The notes below the pieces were generated by a model. It searched no databases and was not told the DNA's origin. It was given only the letters and a program-made list of their open reading frames with translations. DNA of 64,000 nucleotides from Symbiodinium microadriaticum (Eukaryota; Sar; Dinophyceae; Suessiales; Symbiodiniaceae), in NCBI GenBank assembly GCA_001939145.1, contig LSRX01000057.1, forward strand, positions 752,672-816,671, written 5' to 3'. Position 1 is the first letter of the stretch, and the number at the start of each line of letters is the position of its first letter. Shown in pieces: positions 18,045 through 28,125 of this stretch. Made by a program: the position numbers and the translations under genes.

Positions 18045-18203
18045 CTGGACTGACCTTGACTTGTTTGCCAGGGTTAGCAAAATCAATACTTGCCGATGTC
18101 CGTCAGTTTCTCGCACTCTTTAGGCACTGCCTGTTGTTTGGTTGCTTGCCCCCCGCAATATTTTTCTCAGCCCTGCTTGGTAGTGATTGTTTGATCTAAA
18201 GCC

Positions 18204-18761
18204 ATGTCTGATGCCTCAACAATTCATGATCAGGTGTTTCGTTTGGCAGTCTTTCGTCGGCAATCCATTTCATATTATCGCCTCTTCAGCGTGGATGAGT
18301 TGTCAGCTCGACAGCTCGGTGCAGCGTTTCCGTGGATTTCTACCACGACCCAAGAGGATAGACTCGAATGGCACGAAATCAATGAGTTGGGTCGTACACT
18401 TCATGAACAAGTATTCTCACACTTCTCCCGGCTTTCAGTTCGCTCACCTTCCTTTTCATTCGACTTACACCGACATTTGGTACGACCTGGACAGGTACTT
18501 GTGCGCTTGGAGTATCTTTCACCTGCCCTACCACATCTTACAGTGCTTGCCGCAGTCTGCAAGTCCTGGAACATGAGCATTGACCGGATCGTACAGGGAC
18601 AATACAATGTGAATCACCATCGACTCTTTGACCTCGCACAGCGAGGTTTCCTTACTTTTGATTGGTCGCATTCTTACCATGAAGATCGTTTCATATATCA
18701 TGCGGACCTGATTCCTGAGACGCTACTCCAAAGAGTGAACAGCCCGGCACCTGTACGCTAG
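18204..18761 (+). CDS. F-box-like accessory protein, paralogue 5
   Basis: ATG 18204 follows ATATTTTTCTCAG (18180) by 23 bases. The 185-residue product is the clearest relative of paralogue 4: the same MSDAS start, a middle helical part, then RPGQVLVRLEYLSPALPHL, TVLAAVCKSWNMSIDRIVQG, RLFDLAQRGFLTFDW and EDRFIYHADLIPETLL. Conservation between the two is strongest in the C-terminal half, so that half is probably the functional module. The VCKSW signature is typical of F-boxes, although an F-box is normally near the N-terminus. It could alternatively be an unrelated helical fold. Confidence 0.6.
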   Translation: MSDASTIHDQVFRLAVFRRQSISYYRLFSVDELSARQLGAAFPWISTTTQEDRLEWHEINELGRTLHEQVFSHFSRLSVRSPSFSFDLHRHLVRPGQVLVRLEYLSPALPHLTVLAAVCKSWNMSIDRIVQGQYNVNHHRLFDLAQRGFLTFDWSHSYHEDRFIYHADLIPETLLQRVNSPAPVR

Positions 18762-18782
18762 GTCGGTATCACTTCGCTGCTG

Positions 18783-18917
18783 ATGAGTGAAAATCGCCGT
18801 AAGCCTGTGCTTGAGTTTCTTGATCTTCCTACTTTGTTGCAGTTTTCTGTGATGCTTGCAATCTCAGAGTTGACCCTTGGCTTAAGTCGATTCTATCACA
18901 GCCATTTGTCGCCCTGA
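18783..18917 (+). CDS. Tiny ORF with F-box-like helix
   Basis: This 44-residue ORF (MSENRRKPVLEFLDLPTL, then LQFSVMLAISELTLGLSRFY) begins 21 bases after the previous stop. It resembles the N-terminal helix of the F-box-like paralogues (LP..L..h...h...L). It ends at TGA 18915-18917, just before the ubiquitin-like ORF. It may be a truncated paralogue, a small regulatory peptide, or chance; its length gives little statistical weight. Confidence 0.3.
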   Translation: MSENRRKPVLEFLDLPTLLQFSVMLAISELTLGLSRFYHSHLSP

Positions 18918-18929
18918 CTTTTTCGACGC

Positions 18930-19268
18930 ATGTTGGAGGACTCCAGTTCGAAGAGAACATCGTTCACCGCAGGCTTCCCAGACGATTCATTCCAACTACA
19001 GATACAAGTACCACGGGATGTCTCCACGCGTGATGAAGCTATGACTCTTCGGATCACGGCATTTCGGTCTGAAACGGTGGACGACATTAAACGTTCTGTT
19101 CAATATGCTATTTATTCTCGTACCAATGCGTATCCCAAAGCCAGCTGTTTCCAATTACAGCAAGGAGGACGACATGTACCTTATAGCCTCGGTGCAACGG
19201 CCCTGGATCCACGAATTCCGGTCGTCTTTTATCGGACAGCGCCGGAGCCACAACGTTATGATCATTGA
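18930..19268 (+). CDS. Ubiquitin-like (beta-grasp) protein
   Basis: ATG 18930 lies 28 bases after an AG at 18900-18901. The 112-residue product matches the order of a ubiquitin fold. Strand 1 is FQLQIQVPRD and strand 2 MTLRITAFRSE. TVDDIKRSVQYAI follows, aligning with the ubiquitin helix (TIENVKAKIQ). CFQLQQGGRHVPYSLGATAL aligns with the ubiquitin LIFAGKQLEDGRTL region, and a final strand is IPVVFYR. There is no C-terminal Gly-Gly (it ends PEPQRYDH), so it is unlikely to be conjugated and more likely acts as a UBL docking or decoy domain. It sits last in the ORF chain, next to the F-box-like ORFs, which supports a ubiquitin-pathway theme. The fold assignment is by eye. Confidence 0.5.
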   Translation: MLEDSSSKRTSFTAGFPDDSFQLQIQVPRDVSTRDEAMTLRITAFRSETVDDIKRSVQYAIYSRTNAYPKASCFQLQQGGRHVPYSLGATALDPRIPVVFYRTAPEPQRYDH

Positions 19269-19350
19269 CATGGATGCTTCCAGTGAAATCGCTTGGATGT
19301 TGCCTGAACGATCGTGATCCAGCCTTATTGTCATTCCTTCGAGCAACAGA

Positions 19351-19898
19351 GCCTTGCATTGCGAAAAAAGAATGAATTGAGCGTTTGCCTTCACTGTCTG
19401 TTCTTGTCTGCGAGCTTGGTACCATGTTATCGCCCCTTTGGTGTATGTCTGTGTAATTCTGCTGTACATGCGACAAACCTTGATACCCTGCAGGACCTGA
19501 CAGTGCTGAATGCAGCCATGTTCTCATGCTGTCATGTACGCTTTTGTTTCCAGGTTTTCTTAGGTTTTGAATTCTTTTTTCTTTTTTCTTTTTTCTGTTT
19601 TTCTGTCTTGATTGCAACATTCTCTCGCAGGGGGCGACGGGGTCGTTCAAGTGGCCGTCGCCAACGAAGCTCCACTTGATTCGACCAGGTAAACGTACCT
19701 GCCAAAGTAAATGCACGGCCTGGGTGTCTGCGTACACAGCTGGTGTGCAGCTAGTTTCCAGTTTTCTGACGAAATCAGGTTTTCAGAAGGTAAAGGTTCA
19801 TGGTGACAACAGTTTTCGTGTATTATGTTCCAGTACATCTTCTACAAGGCTGGGTCTGAACTGCTTTGGCACTGATGCCACCCAAGCTGTGTTGAGTT
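19351..19898 (+). repeat. 3' pseudo-LTR region of the long copy
   Basis: Bases 19351-19632 match 4046-4315 nearly base for base, differing mainly in the length of the CTTTTTT tract. After the hairpin the three copies diverge sharply, keeping only AACGAAG, ACGTACCTGC and the terminal GGCACTGATGCCA..AAGCTGTGTT. The AG-ending pyrimidine tracts (TTTGTTTCCAG and TTCTCTCGCAG) would serve as splice acceptors if transcribed into a following copy. Confidence 0.7.
19633..19662 (+). other. Conserved 3'-end hairpin, copy 2
   Basis: GGCGACGG (19633-19640) pairs perfectly with CCGTCGCC (19655-19662) around a 14-base loop, between TTCTCTCGCAGG and AACGAAG. Confidence 0.7.
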
Positions 19899-21008
19899 GA
19901 AATTAAGGATCTGAACACTTACCAAAGGGTTTTAGGGCTTATCTGCTATGACTGTATAGAGACTGTACAGGGAGAGTATAACTAAAGCTACTTCGACCCT
20001 TGTCTTAGGCTACGGCGAGACAGGCGAGTCAAGTCACACAGACCCACCCACAGGCATAAATAACTACATGAGCAGACTCTGCACAAAGACACATAGCAAA
20101 GCATTGCCTTGAAGCAAGCGTGCACATCCTAGACACGCAGAACCTCATGTAGGGGGCCATCGAAAACCTAGACACACATATGAGTGTTGCTAGGACGGGC
20201 TCGTCTGGTTGTGGGTTCAGGACAAGGACCTGGTGTCAGAACAACCATCCTCAAATACTCCACAGCTTCTTATCTTTAAGTTGAACAATGCAAGAGTTGG
20301 GATCCTGCAGTTGATCTGGAAGACCCGAACCAGTGGATCAGCACCCTCAAGCTAGCTTGTCGGAAGGGAAGCGAAGTGACGATGGTAGCAATGACAGCGC
20401 GAAGCTTCTGAGCACATCTTGTCTGTACCGTTTGCCACTTCGACTCGAGAACGCGTCATGAGCGAACTAAATAGACATCGCTAGACCATCCGCATCGACT
20501 CGACATTTAAACGCAACGAGCGGCATGCCACGATTCTACACTCAAGCCCTGTTGCTGGTCGAAGAACTGAAGCCAAACCGACACTTAAAACCGAGCCACA
20601 AAATTAGGGACTCCAACTATATTGAGGGGTTCTTTGGTAAGGACCTTATGTGTACATGTCAGGAGCATTCCTTGGTCAGGGGGTCTTGTAGTCTGTGGAC
20701 CTCCGGGAATCCCGTGCCCGGCCTGAAGATTTCCTCAAGCTTTTGAATGTACCTGCATAGCGTAGTTCGGGTGGCAGGTGCTCGGGCACTGGGAATCGTA
20801 CAAAGTGTATCCGAAAAGGGGAACTCTTTTTATTGCTCTTTCAATACGTCTTTGTTCGTTTGGTTTAAGATTTCTTGCTTTCTAGGGCCTGCCCAATCAC
20901 TCCTAGCGGTAAGCCATGTACTGTAAATTCCTGCTGATGCCAGGGCTACGTGTCGGAACCCATCCTGAAGATTGTTTGTCCTAGTATGGGGAGCTGCGGA
21001 ATGTGTAT

Positions 21009-21150
21009 GTCATATATTACAATACAATATGATATAATATAGTATGATATAGCATAATATAGTAGAATATAGTATAGTATATAGTATAGTATAATATAAT
21101 GTAGTAGAGTATAATAAAGTTTAAAATACTAAAATACAATATAACATATA
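21009..21150. repeat. A/T-rich TATAGTATA low-complexity tract
   Basis: Variants of ATATAGTATAGTATAATATA recur imperfectly over about 140 bases. No ORF of interest spans it. Confidence 0.7.
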
Positions 21151-24100
21151 CACATTCAAATGTATGTACACAACCTTTCTTGCCTGTTCGCTTTTCGGCA
21201 TGCGTTCTAGCTAGTCGCACGACGGCAGTGGACAATAGTAGTATACCAGAAGTCGTCTGTCTCTTTGTCTATGTCTATGTCCACTCGCCCTCAGGTTGGA
21301 GACCGTTCGATCCCTCAGGCCCTCAAATTGCACGAGGAACCAACCCCATCCGAACCTAATTATAGAAGCCATTCAAAATACTGTAAGGTTGCTCCGACTG
21401 CGTCCGCATCTTGTCCATGACCAGCTGTTCGGCGTCATTCTGTGCAGCATCCAGTGTGTCCTTTGGCCAGGGTGTGTGCTTACCAAGTTCTCGAGCAGGG
21501 CCACAAACACACGTGCAATTGTTCAACGGCCTTCAAGAAGACGGCGCTAATGACGCGCAGCATCGCGAAAACCACGACCGTAATATAAATCACCTCGGAG
21601 TTGCAGTTGTGGCTTTGTCAATATGTTTCCCTGAAACATCTGATAGGCTTCGTAGACGAAGGCTAATTGGATTCGAAAGGCTGCCTAGGATGCCCTTCCG
21701 TCAGCCTGGTGCAATGCAACAAACGGGGGAATCAGTTGTTATCTGCGTGAAAAGGCGCAAAGAACGCGACGAAGGCATGAGAAACCTTCTCCAGGACCGG
21801 ACGAGCACTGATCCTTGCTGTATGCAGGCAAAGTTCACTGCTGGGCAGCAACTTTCAAGCCCCTACAGTCGTCAGGTCATAGGATGCTAAACGATGATTC
21901 TGGTCTCAGGGCCTTCACTCCACGAAACCCATGGCCGTGCAAACCCTTGGGTGGTAAATGCCTTTCCCAGCCCGTAGTACTACTTCAGCTGGCAATGTTG
22001 CGGTCGAATGTCGGCCAGTTACCTGCCAACGGGCGTGGTATTTTGGGCATCGGGCGGGGGTGGATTTGGTCCGTTGCGCTTACAACACAAAGCTAGGACC
22101 CTTTCTTTAGATCTGCATTGCCCGTAAAACGCTATGCGGTGCGCTCTACAACCATCACCTGTATGTTGCATGGCTGACCTGAACAAAGACAGCCGTTCAT
22201 GTCGAACACATAATCTCTGTACCAGGTCTTGGCAAGCTGACCATTCTCAGGGCTGGCAGGGCCAATGAGTGACCAAACGACTCAGAGCAGGCTTCGCAAA
22301 AGTGTGTGTAACCGGCAATTCAGAGTGTCACGACGGACTTTGCGTCATGCTCAAGATTGAACCCACATGACCTGCAAACCTCCGCAGAATTGTGTGCAAG
22401 CACTGATCTCTGCGACTGAGCAGTACCGTATCTGCAAGTGCTGGACTTGGCATGGGTACAGAAGATGCCTGCCTGCAAAAGTTATCTCGAACAGCGTGTA
22501 GGTTGACCGGTAGGCCGTCCCATATCGACTCCACAACCATTGCCTGGGATCCGCCGGGAGTCTGGATTACTTCTGACATTTCTGTTGGCGAGTGTTCACC
22601 TTGCTGCAGTAGGACTTGTTGCATCAAGTGCCTCTCCTGAGAGGGAAGGCTCCAGCTCCCCAGAGGAGTGGCATGGCTTGGGGAGGAGGCTTGGGGCTTG
22701 GATTCTTGGGGGAAAGTCGGGGGAAACAGAGCGCTCGCACGGGCAGCTGTGAAAGGGACGAAACCCTGCCACTGCTCCGCTTCCTAGACTGATCAGGGCG
22801 AGTACTAGTACCAGTTAGTACCGGTGCTAGTACTGCCAAGCACTGGTACCAGGACCAGCGCGAGTAGGATGGGAAGGTGCAAGATGACTCCACCCTCCGG
22901 GGTTTTTTCGTGTTGTAGACAGAACTTCTGAGATGCGGGAGGAGTCTGATACTTCCAGTGCTGCCAAAGGGTTACCACGCAGCCCTGGAAGGCAAAAGCT
23001 CAGCGGTGCATGCAATGGTCTGCTGATCCTTGCGGTCTCAGCAGCCGATCTTCTAGCGTCATGGCCTCATCTGCGATGGGATCTTGCAGAAGATTCCTCG
23101 GTGGGTTCGAAGCATGATCAAGGGCGCCAGGTCGAAAGCAAAAGGGTTTAGGGCTTCTTTTTGACGGCACTATGTATAGCTGCAGGTTCGTGTCGTGCGT
23201 GCTAACTGCTGCCACCAACGTCACGGGAATCTGGAGCAAAAAGGCTTCACAGAGCTTGCAGGCCGTGCGTTTCGCTTTGGGTTTCTCCGCCCCTAAGGTC
23301 GCTCCAACTTGTGCAAAGCGAGAAGCCCCAGGAACAGCGATCCCATGGACATGAGGAGGCCGAGCAGCCTGAGTTCAAGAATGGACGGGTTTCGTGTTTG
23401 GAGGTTGTGCGGCATGATAAAAATACAATCTGACTCTGTCACGCCAATGTCCGAACGATGCACAATATGCTCTAAGCCCCAAAGCCCATTCAAACCTAAA
23501 TCCGAAGCCCGAAATGCGAAGATTTCCAAAAAAGCCGACCCCGCACAAAATGAGGACTGCTGATTCCCTGAAGCTCCCACATGCCAACCCCTCAACGGCC
23601 TCGATACCCACAAGAGGCCCTGAGCCGCAAACACTGTCACGTCCCTGCCAAACCTAAACCCCGGCATCTAGGGTATAGGGGTGGACCATTTCAGGTGCGA
23701 ATTAGCCGAAAGAGTTCTGGCGCATCGTGGAGACAGATGCAGCTGACTGCATAACCAACCAACATTGCAAGTTGCATCGTCAAGAGTCTTGTACCCTTCA
23801 GTGATAGTCTTCATGTCAATCACGAAGGCAAGAAACCGGACTGTGATTTGTCGATCCGTATTCGGGGCATATTCCAACAGAACTTTTTAGGGACGACAAG
23901 GGGATACAGGTGCCGTCTTTCAGACCTCTATATTACACCGGAACCCTGAAATATCCTGAAACCCTTTTACAAGCTGGCCTGAACACCAAACATGAAAAAC
24001 CTGCGCCCAAGGACCCTGCAACCTGTGCCAGGAGCTTAAAGCCTGAGGCCTAAACCTTTTCGACATCAACCCCGATTGTTCAAAACCCAATCTTCTAGTA

Positions 24101-26839
24101 TAGTAGAGTTTTTAGAGTCCAGTATTCGTATGATATACTAGCGGTATGGTACATCACCCAGAGAAAAGTCCCCTGGACCCTGATAATCCCGCTGGAGCCA
24201 CACCATGGACCAACAGAGCGAAGGAAGGAAGCACTGACCTGGCCCCAAGAAGAAGGGACATCGGTTTACGCTCAGGGGTGTAGGGTTTAGGGGGCTTTTG
24301 GTATTTGGAATAGGAGTCTTTTACCGGGTTCCTCTAAGAGCTGCCATATATGCTTACGGGCCGTAATACTCAGAATAAGGTTTCGAGGCTATGTTGTACT
24401 ATACTTATAGCAAAGAATAGTATTGGTAGTTGTATAGTGTCAAGGCATTTCTTTTGCCTTATGGTTGAGATAGCAACACAAGGCTTCTACCTTTTTTTCG
24501 GGTTTGGGCTTTCAGGGTTTCGCGGTTTTGGGTTCAGGGTTTTCAAGGTTTAGGATTAGGGGAATTTGCCCGACAACATTGGAACTTTAAAAGATAGGTT
24601 TGCCAGATAAAGCTTTCTCAGTTGCTTTTGGGGGCTCGTCGATGAACGGTTTCGACTCGCACACTTGCACAAGGCAGGCACGGATTCCAGCACATGGTCC
24701 CACTACAAGGGGGCTGGAAAGCGAGATGGAGCAACACGGAAGCATACAGAAGAATGGATTGTGTAAGAACCTAAACCCTCGAAGCACCCAAGAAAACACA
24801 TGTCCATCTGTTCGGAGCCCAGAGGGGTCAGTTCATGGGAAACAAGCAAACTAAGTAGACCCGGATTGCGGCATTTGGCACCTGACTACTTTATGAACAC
24901 TCTCTACATGTAAGCTGTAACGGAGACAAAACACGTCGGCAGCCCGACAAACTCCCGTCTAAACCCTTTAAAATACCGTTCAACAATGCCAGGGGATTCT
25001 TGAGTGTTGTGTGACTTTGACAGACCGGGGTCGCAAGAAAGGGTCTCGGGGTTTAGGATCAAGGGTTCTCAAGCATTGTAACGATGTTTTGTCAAGTGCT
25101 GAGTTCGTATCGAAACAGCTACTTTGGTGAAGCCTTTTAGTCTTCGATTCTTTTGTGCTTGTACGTGGCACTCGCCGGCTTCAAATAAGAAGGAACACTT
25201 GTATGCTGTTTCTTGAGTGGCCTCACGCCTTACGTGCTAAGCAGCGAGTAGTAGTGCTTGATTGCTCCAGCCGGTTTTGTTGTACGCTGTCAGTCATAGG
25301 CTGTAAGGTCTTAGGGTCGGTGCATGTCGGGGAATAAGCTTCTACGACGCAGAGGTTAAGACCTTCTGCTGCTGAACATGTCTGAAGTCTGATCAGCAAT
25401 GTCTTGCATTCTAGGCTGTTGTGTGAGCCTGCCTATGAAGTCAGCCTTAGAGGCGTAAAGATTCCTGTTGCTCAGCCCACTCCCGACGCTGAGCGCCCCC
25501 GAAGCCATCCCCAACACACTACAACCTCTACAATCACTACATGAGGTCGTGCCAGCAAACTGAAGCTCACAGCCCGATGCACGAAACACATGATCCGCTT
25601 GGACATCAGCCGGGCAACAGGCTTTGACCAAGACTCGCAGGCCCCGAAAGAATCGAAAGCTTCGGACCATTCCTCGTGGTTGGTCATCCACTTAACTGTT
25701 TAGGTTTAGGGTTGAAGACTTCTGTCTCACGGTGCTTAAGCCCTTGATCCTAACAAAGGTTCCGTAAAGTGCAGAAATTCTAGCTTGCTGTCTTTCGTTG
25801 TGATTGTAGTCGTGGTGGTGCTCCTGACAAAGGGTGCGTCGTCGCTGAGATTGTTGTAGCCATAGCGGTAGTAGGAGTAGTGACAGGAGCAGTTCTTGTT
25901 TATATGTAGTGGCATAGGTCCTAATAGCAAACCTGCTCGTTGGAGAAGGACTGCGAGCGCACCAAGCAGCAGCTGCAGGAACAGATGCTAGACAACGCGT
26001 TTCTCGGTGTCTTGAAATGTCAGAAAAACCGAGCGGCGAGTTGCACCAAGATGCAGGCAAGATCTAGCTTCTAGCTAGCTCCAGGCAAAACCGGCGATAT
26101 TTATCAATCACCAGCTCATGTCAGGTCTTCAATGCGAGATTTGAGACTTCGGTTGACTTCAGCATCTTGAGTCTTCGTTTGCTGACATATGACATATCCC
26201 CCTGCTCGGCACAAGTTAGCCACAAATGATTTGCCAAAGCTGCTTAGGCGTTACAGCTACGACGGCCGTAACCCCTAAACAATGTTGCTACTTCATGAAT
26301 GCTAATGGAGGGCTTCTTGTTGGAGGCTCTACAACATGCAACCTGCTCAGAAAGGTACCTGGTTGTCAAAAAAACACCCAGATGGCAAAGGCGCGAATGG
26401 CACGCATGGACTTCAGCACGCGCATCATTCCTGAGCGAATCTTCGTATGATTTCAATAATAATAGGTCCTTACTTCAGGGGCATAGGGCCGAGACGAGAG
26501 TGTGAGCTCTTCCTGGCACAAGCGGGCCGAGTGTGGGGCGGTCCTAGGATAGTAGGGAACTTCGGGTTTCATGCTGGACTCTTTTCCGGTTCCGCCAGGA
26601 TTTTGATAGGTTCTTGTCAAGTTTCTGGGAAAGCCTACAGGCCCAAGCCAAATTCACGTTTTGAGGTTTAGGTTCACGGGGCAAGGCGATTCATGGTTTA
26701 GGGTTTACTGTAGGATCAACGGTTGGACTATACATGTATATGAGCACGCCCTTTGGATTGTGAAACTTGACCAACCGCTTTTGACATTTTCTGCCACCCC
26801 AAATAAGCAAAACACTGTAGTGACATTACCTTGGTGTTG

Positions 26840-26868
26840 CCCTAAACCCTAAACCCTTAAACCCTATA
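26840..26868 (-). repeat. Interstitial telomere-type repeat (CCCTAAA)
   Basis: Three to four consecutive CCCTAAA units with one variant (CCCTTAAA). This is the complement of TTTAGGG, the telomere unit of plants and several algae and alveolates. Confidence 0.7.
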
Positions 26869-27293
26869 ACAAGGATCCCAATTCTGGAGCTGCGACGGTC
26901 CAGGCAGTCGTGGAGTGTGACAGCTGCTGGCCACCCAGAACTTCAAAGCGGTTGCCCCACACAAAAGTTCAGTACTTCCCTGACTCTTGGCAGTAATAGT
27001 AACAGTAGTCTTGCTTAGCGGTGGTATAATGGACTCCCCAAAGCCCTCTTCAATATTATCCTGAAAGTGATCGAAGCACAAATGCCAGGGCTTTCGGACC
27101 TTCTAAAGTATGGCATCTGCTTTAGTGTGGATCACGTACCCGGGCCAAATAAGGGATGCAACCTAAGTAATTGAGGGTTCTGACTTTGATTTACGGCGAT
27201 GGTGTCTGCTCGGATACTGGGCTCTTTGAGTATGGCCTGGGCCTTTAAAGCCTGAAGCTTCTGGAGCCTGCCCTCAGTCGGTGAGCTCTCCCG

Positions 27294-27328
27294 AAACCCT
27301 AAACCCTAAACCCCTAGACCCTAAGCCC
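27294..27328 (-). repeat. Interstitial telomere-type repeat (CCCTAAA)
   Basis: CCCGAAACCCTAAACCCTAAAC and degenerate continuation. It belongs to the same scattered family as the neighbouring clusters. Confidence 0.7.
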
Positions 27329-27441
27329 AAATTGCTGCTTGCTGAAGCTTCAACCCCAAGTCCCAATATGTCCAAACCGTGTGGCTAGCCGAAACCCTGC
27401 ACCGTGTGATGCGAAGCTGATGAGGGCTTTGCAATGTGGAC

Positions 27442-28125
27442 TCAGGTGAACACTTCGCCAATGGCTAGCTGTACGATATGTAGCAACAGCCGTAAGAACC
27501 TCATCGGGGGTTTTGCCGAAACCGCAACAGCGGATATCCCGTCAATATGATCAAAGGCAACAGTAACTGTAAACACCAAGTGGCGAAGCATGGTTAGACT
27601 CCGCGAGGTAGCATCGCCGTCAGCCAAAGCCCATGCCACCACGACCTGGTATTTCAGCTTAAGGGTCGGCTGGAGGTTCAGATCGGAATCAAAAGTAGTG
27701 GTCAGAGTTCGTGATTTTACAGAGTGCATTGCAAGAACTCTAGCACCGAAAGACGCGATGTGCTTCCAAAATGCGTCTGCAAGGCCCGCGAACACCAAAG
27801 CTGTGTCAAACCAGTTGGCCATCTCCTGCTCACCACATCGCTCTGACGGTGCAGTAGCATTGCATATAGTCAAGCGGCCCTCAACCTGCAGACTGCTAGC
27901 CCGAATTGCAACTGCAAGCTTTCGCAAACGCGGATGTATTTCACCAGTATCACCGACAGTACCTGCAGCGCGAAAAACAAGGATAATCCACATCGTTATT
28001 ATCATCACCATCATCGTCGTCATAATCATCCTCATATGCATCCCCATCGCAACAACCACGTCTATCACATGAGCACAGTCTCGTTTATGATGCCCGCGGT
28101 TGTCTTTTCGGTAGTGCCTCGCCAC
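27442..28125 (-). CDS. Uncertain minus-strand frame, function unknown
   Basis: A 227-codon minus-strand frame covers this interval. Its first third is a low-complexity Met/Ile segment produced by an ATC/ATT microsatellite-like run (27990-28040). The rest (ANWFDTALVFAGLADAFWKH, later ALADGDATSRSLTMLRHLVF) looks moderately protein-like. An overlapping plus-strand frame (27590-28072) is similarly open, which is a warning that either could be accidental. No domain is recognised and no splice structure is evident. Confidence 0.2.
   Translation of the reverse strand: MARHYRKDNRGHHKRDCAHVIDVVVAMGMHMRMIMTTMMVMIITMWIILVFRAAGTVGDTGEIHPRLRKLAVAIRASSLQVEGRLTICNATAPSERCGEQEMANWFDTALVFAGLADAFWKHIASFGARVLAMHSVKSRTLTTTFDSDLNLQPTLKLKYQVVVAWALADGDATSRSLTMLRHLVFTVTVAFDHIDGISAVAVSAKPPMRFLRLLLHIVQLAIGEVFT

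Larger units (their letters stand above)
4561..19898 (+). mobile_element. Long multi-ORF Penelope-like retroelement with N-terminal GIY-YIG (copy 2)
   Basis: The copy starts with the same sequence as copy 1 (GGCNGGGACGTCATGTGCAGGCACTGATGCC). It carries a chain of plus-strand ORFs from 4859 to 19268 and ends with a 3' region (19351 on) shared with copies 0 and 1. After the hairpin at 19633 it runs into a partial repeat of its own 5' end (GGCACTGATGCCACCCAAGCTGTGTT, near 19870-19895). This head-to-tail repeat of ends is the pseudo-LTR arrangement of Penelope-like elements. GIY-YIG before the reverse transcriptase is known for the permuted Chlamys/Naiad-type clade. A length of about 15 kb with many accessory ORFs recalls rotifer Terminons, but the cargo here differs. 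There is no poly(A) tail at the end. The outer boundary is my estimate to within tens of bases. Confidence 0.75.
19899..27441. other. Gene-poor DNA with degenerate telomere-like motifs
   Basis: I found no convincing gene. Open frames of 60-160 codons occur on both strands without family signals. The stretch holds an A/T-rich TATAGTATA tract (about 21009-21150) and scattered TTTAGGG/CCCTAAA-like words (for example 24270-24290, 24530-24560, 26690-26710, 26840-26868 and 27294-27328). One copy of a short dispersed sequence lies at 24652-24696. Confidence 0.5.
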
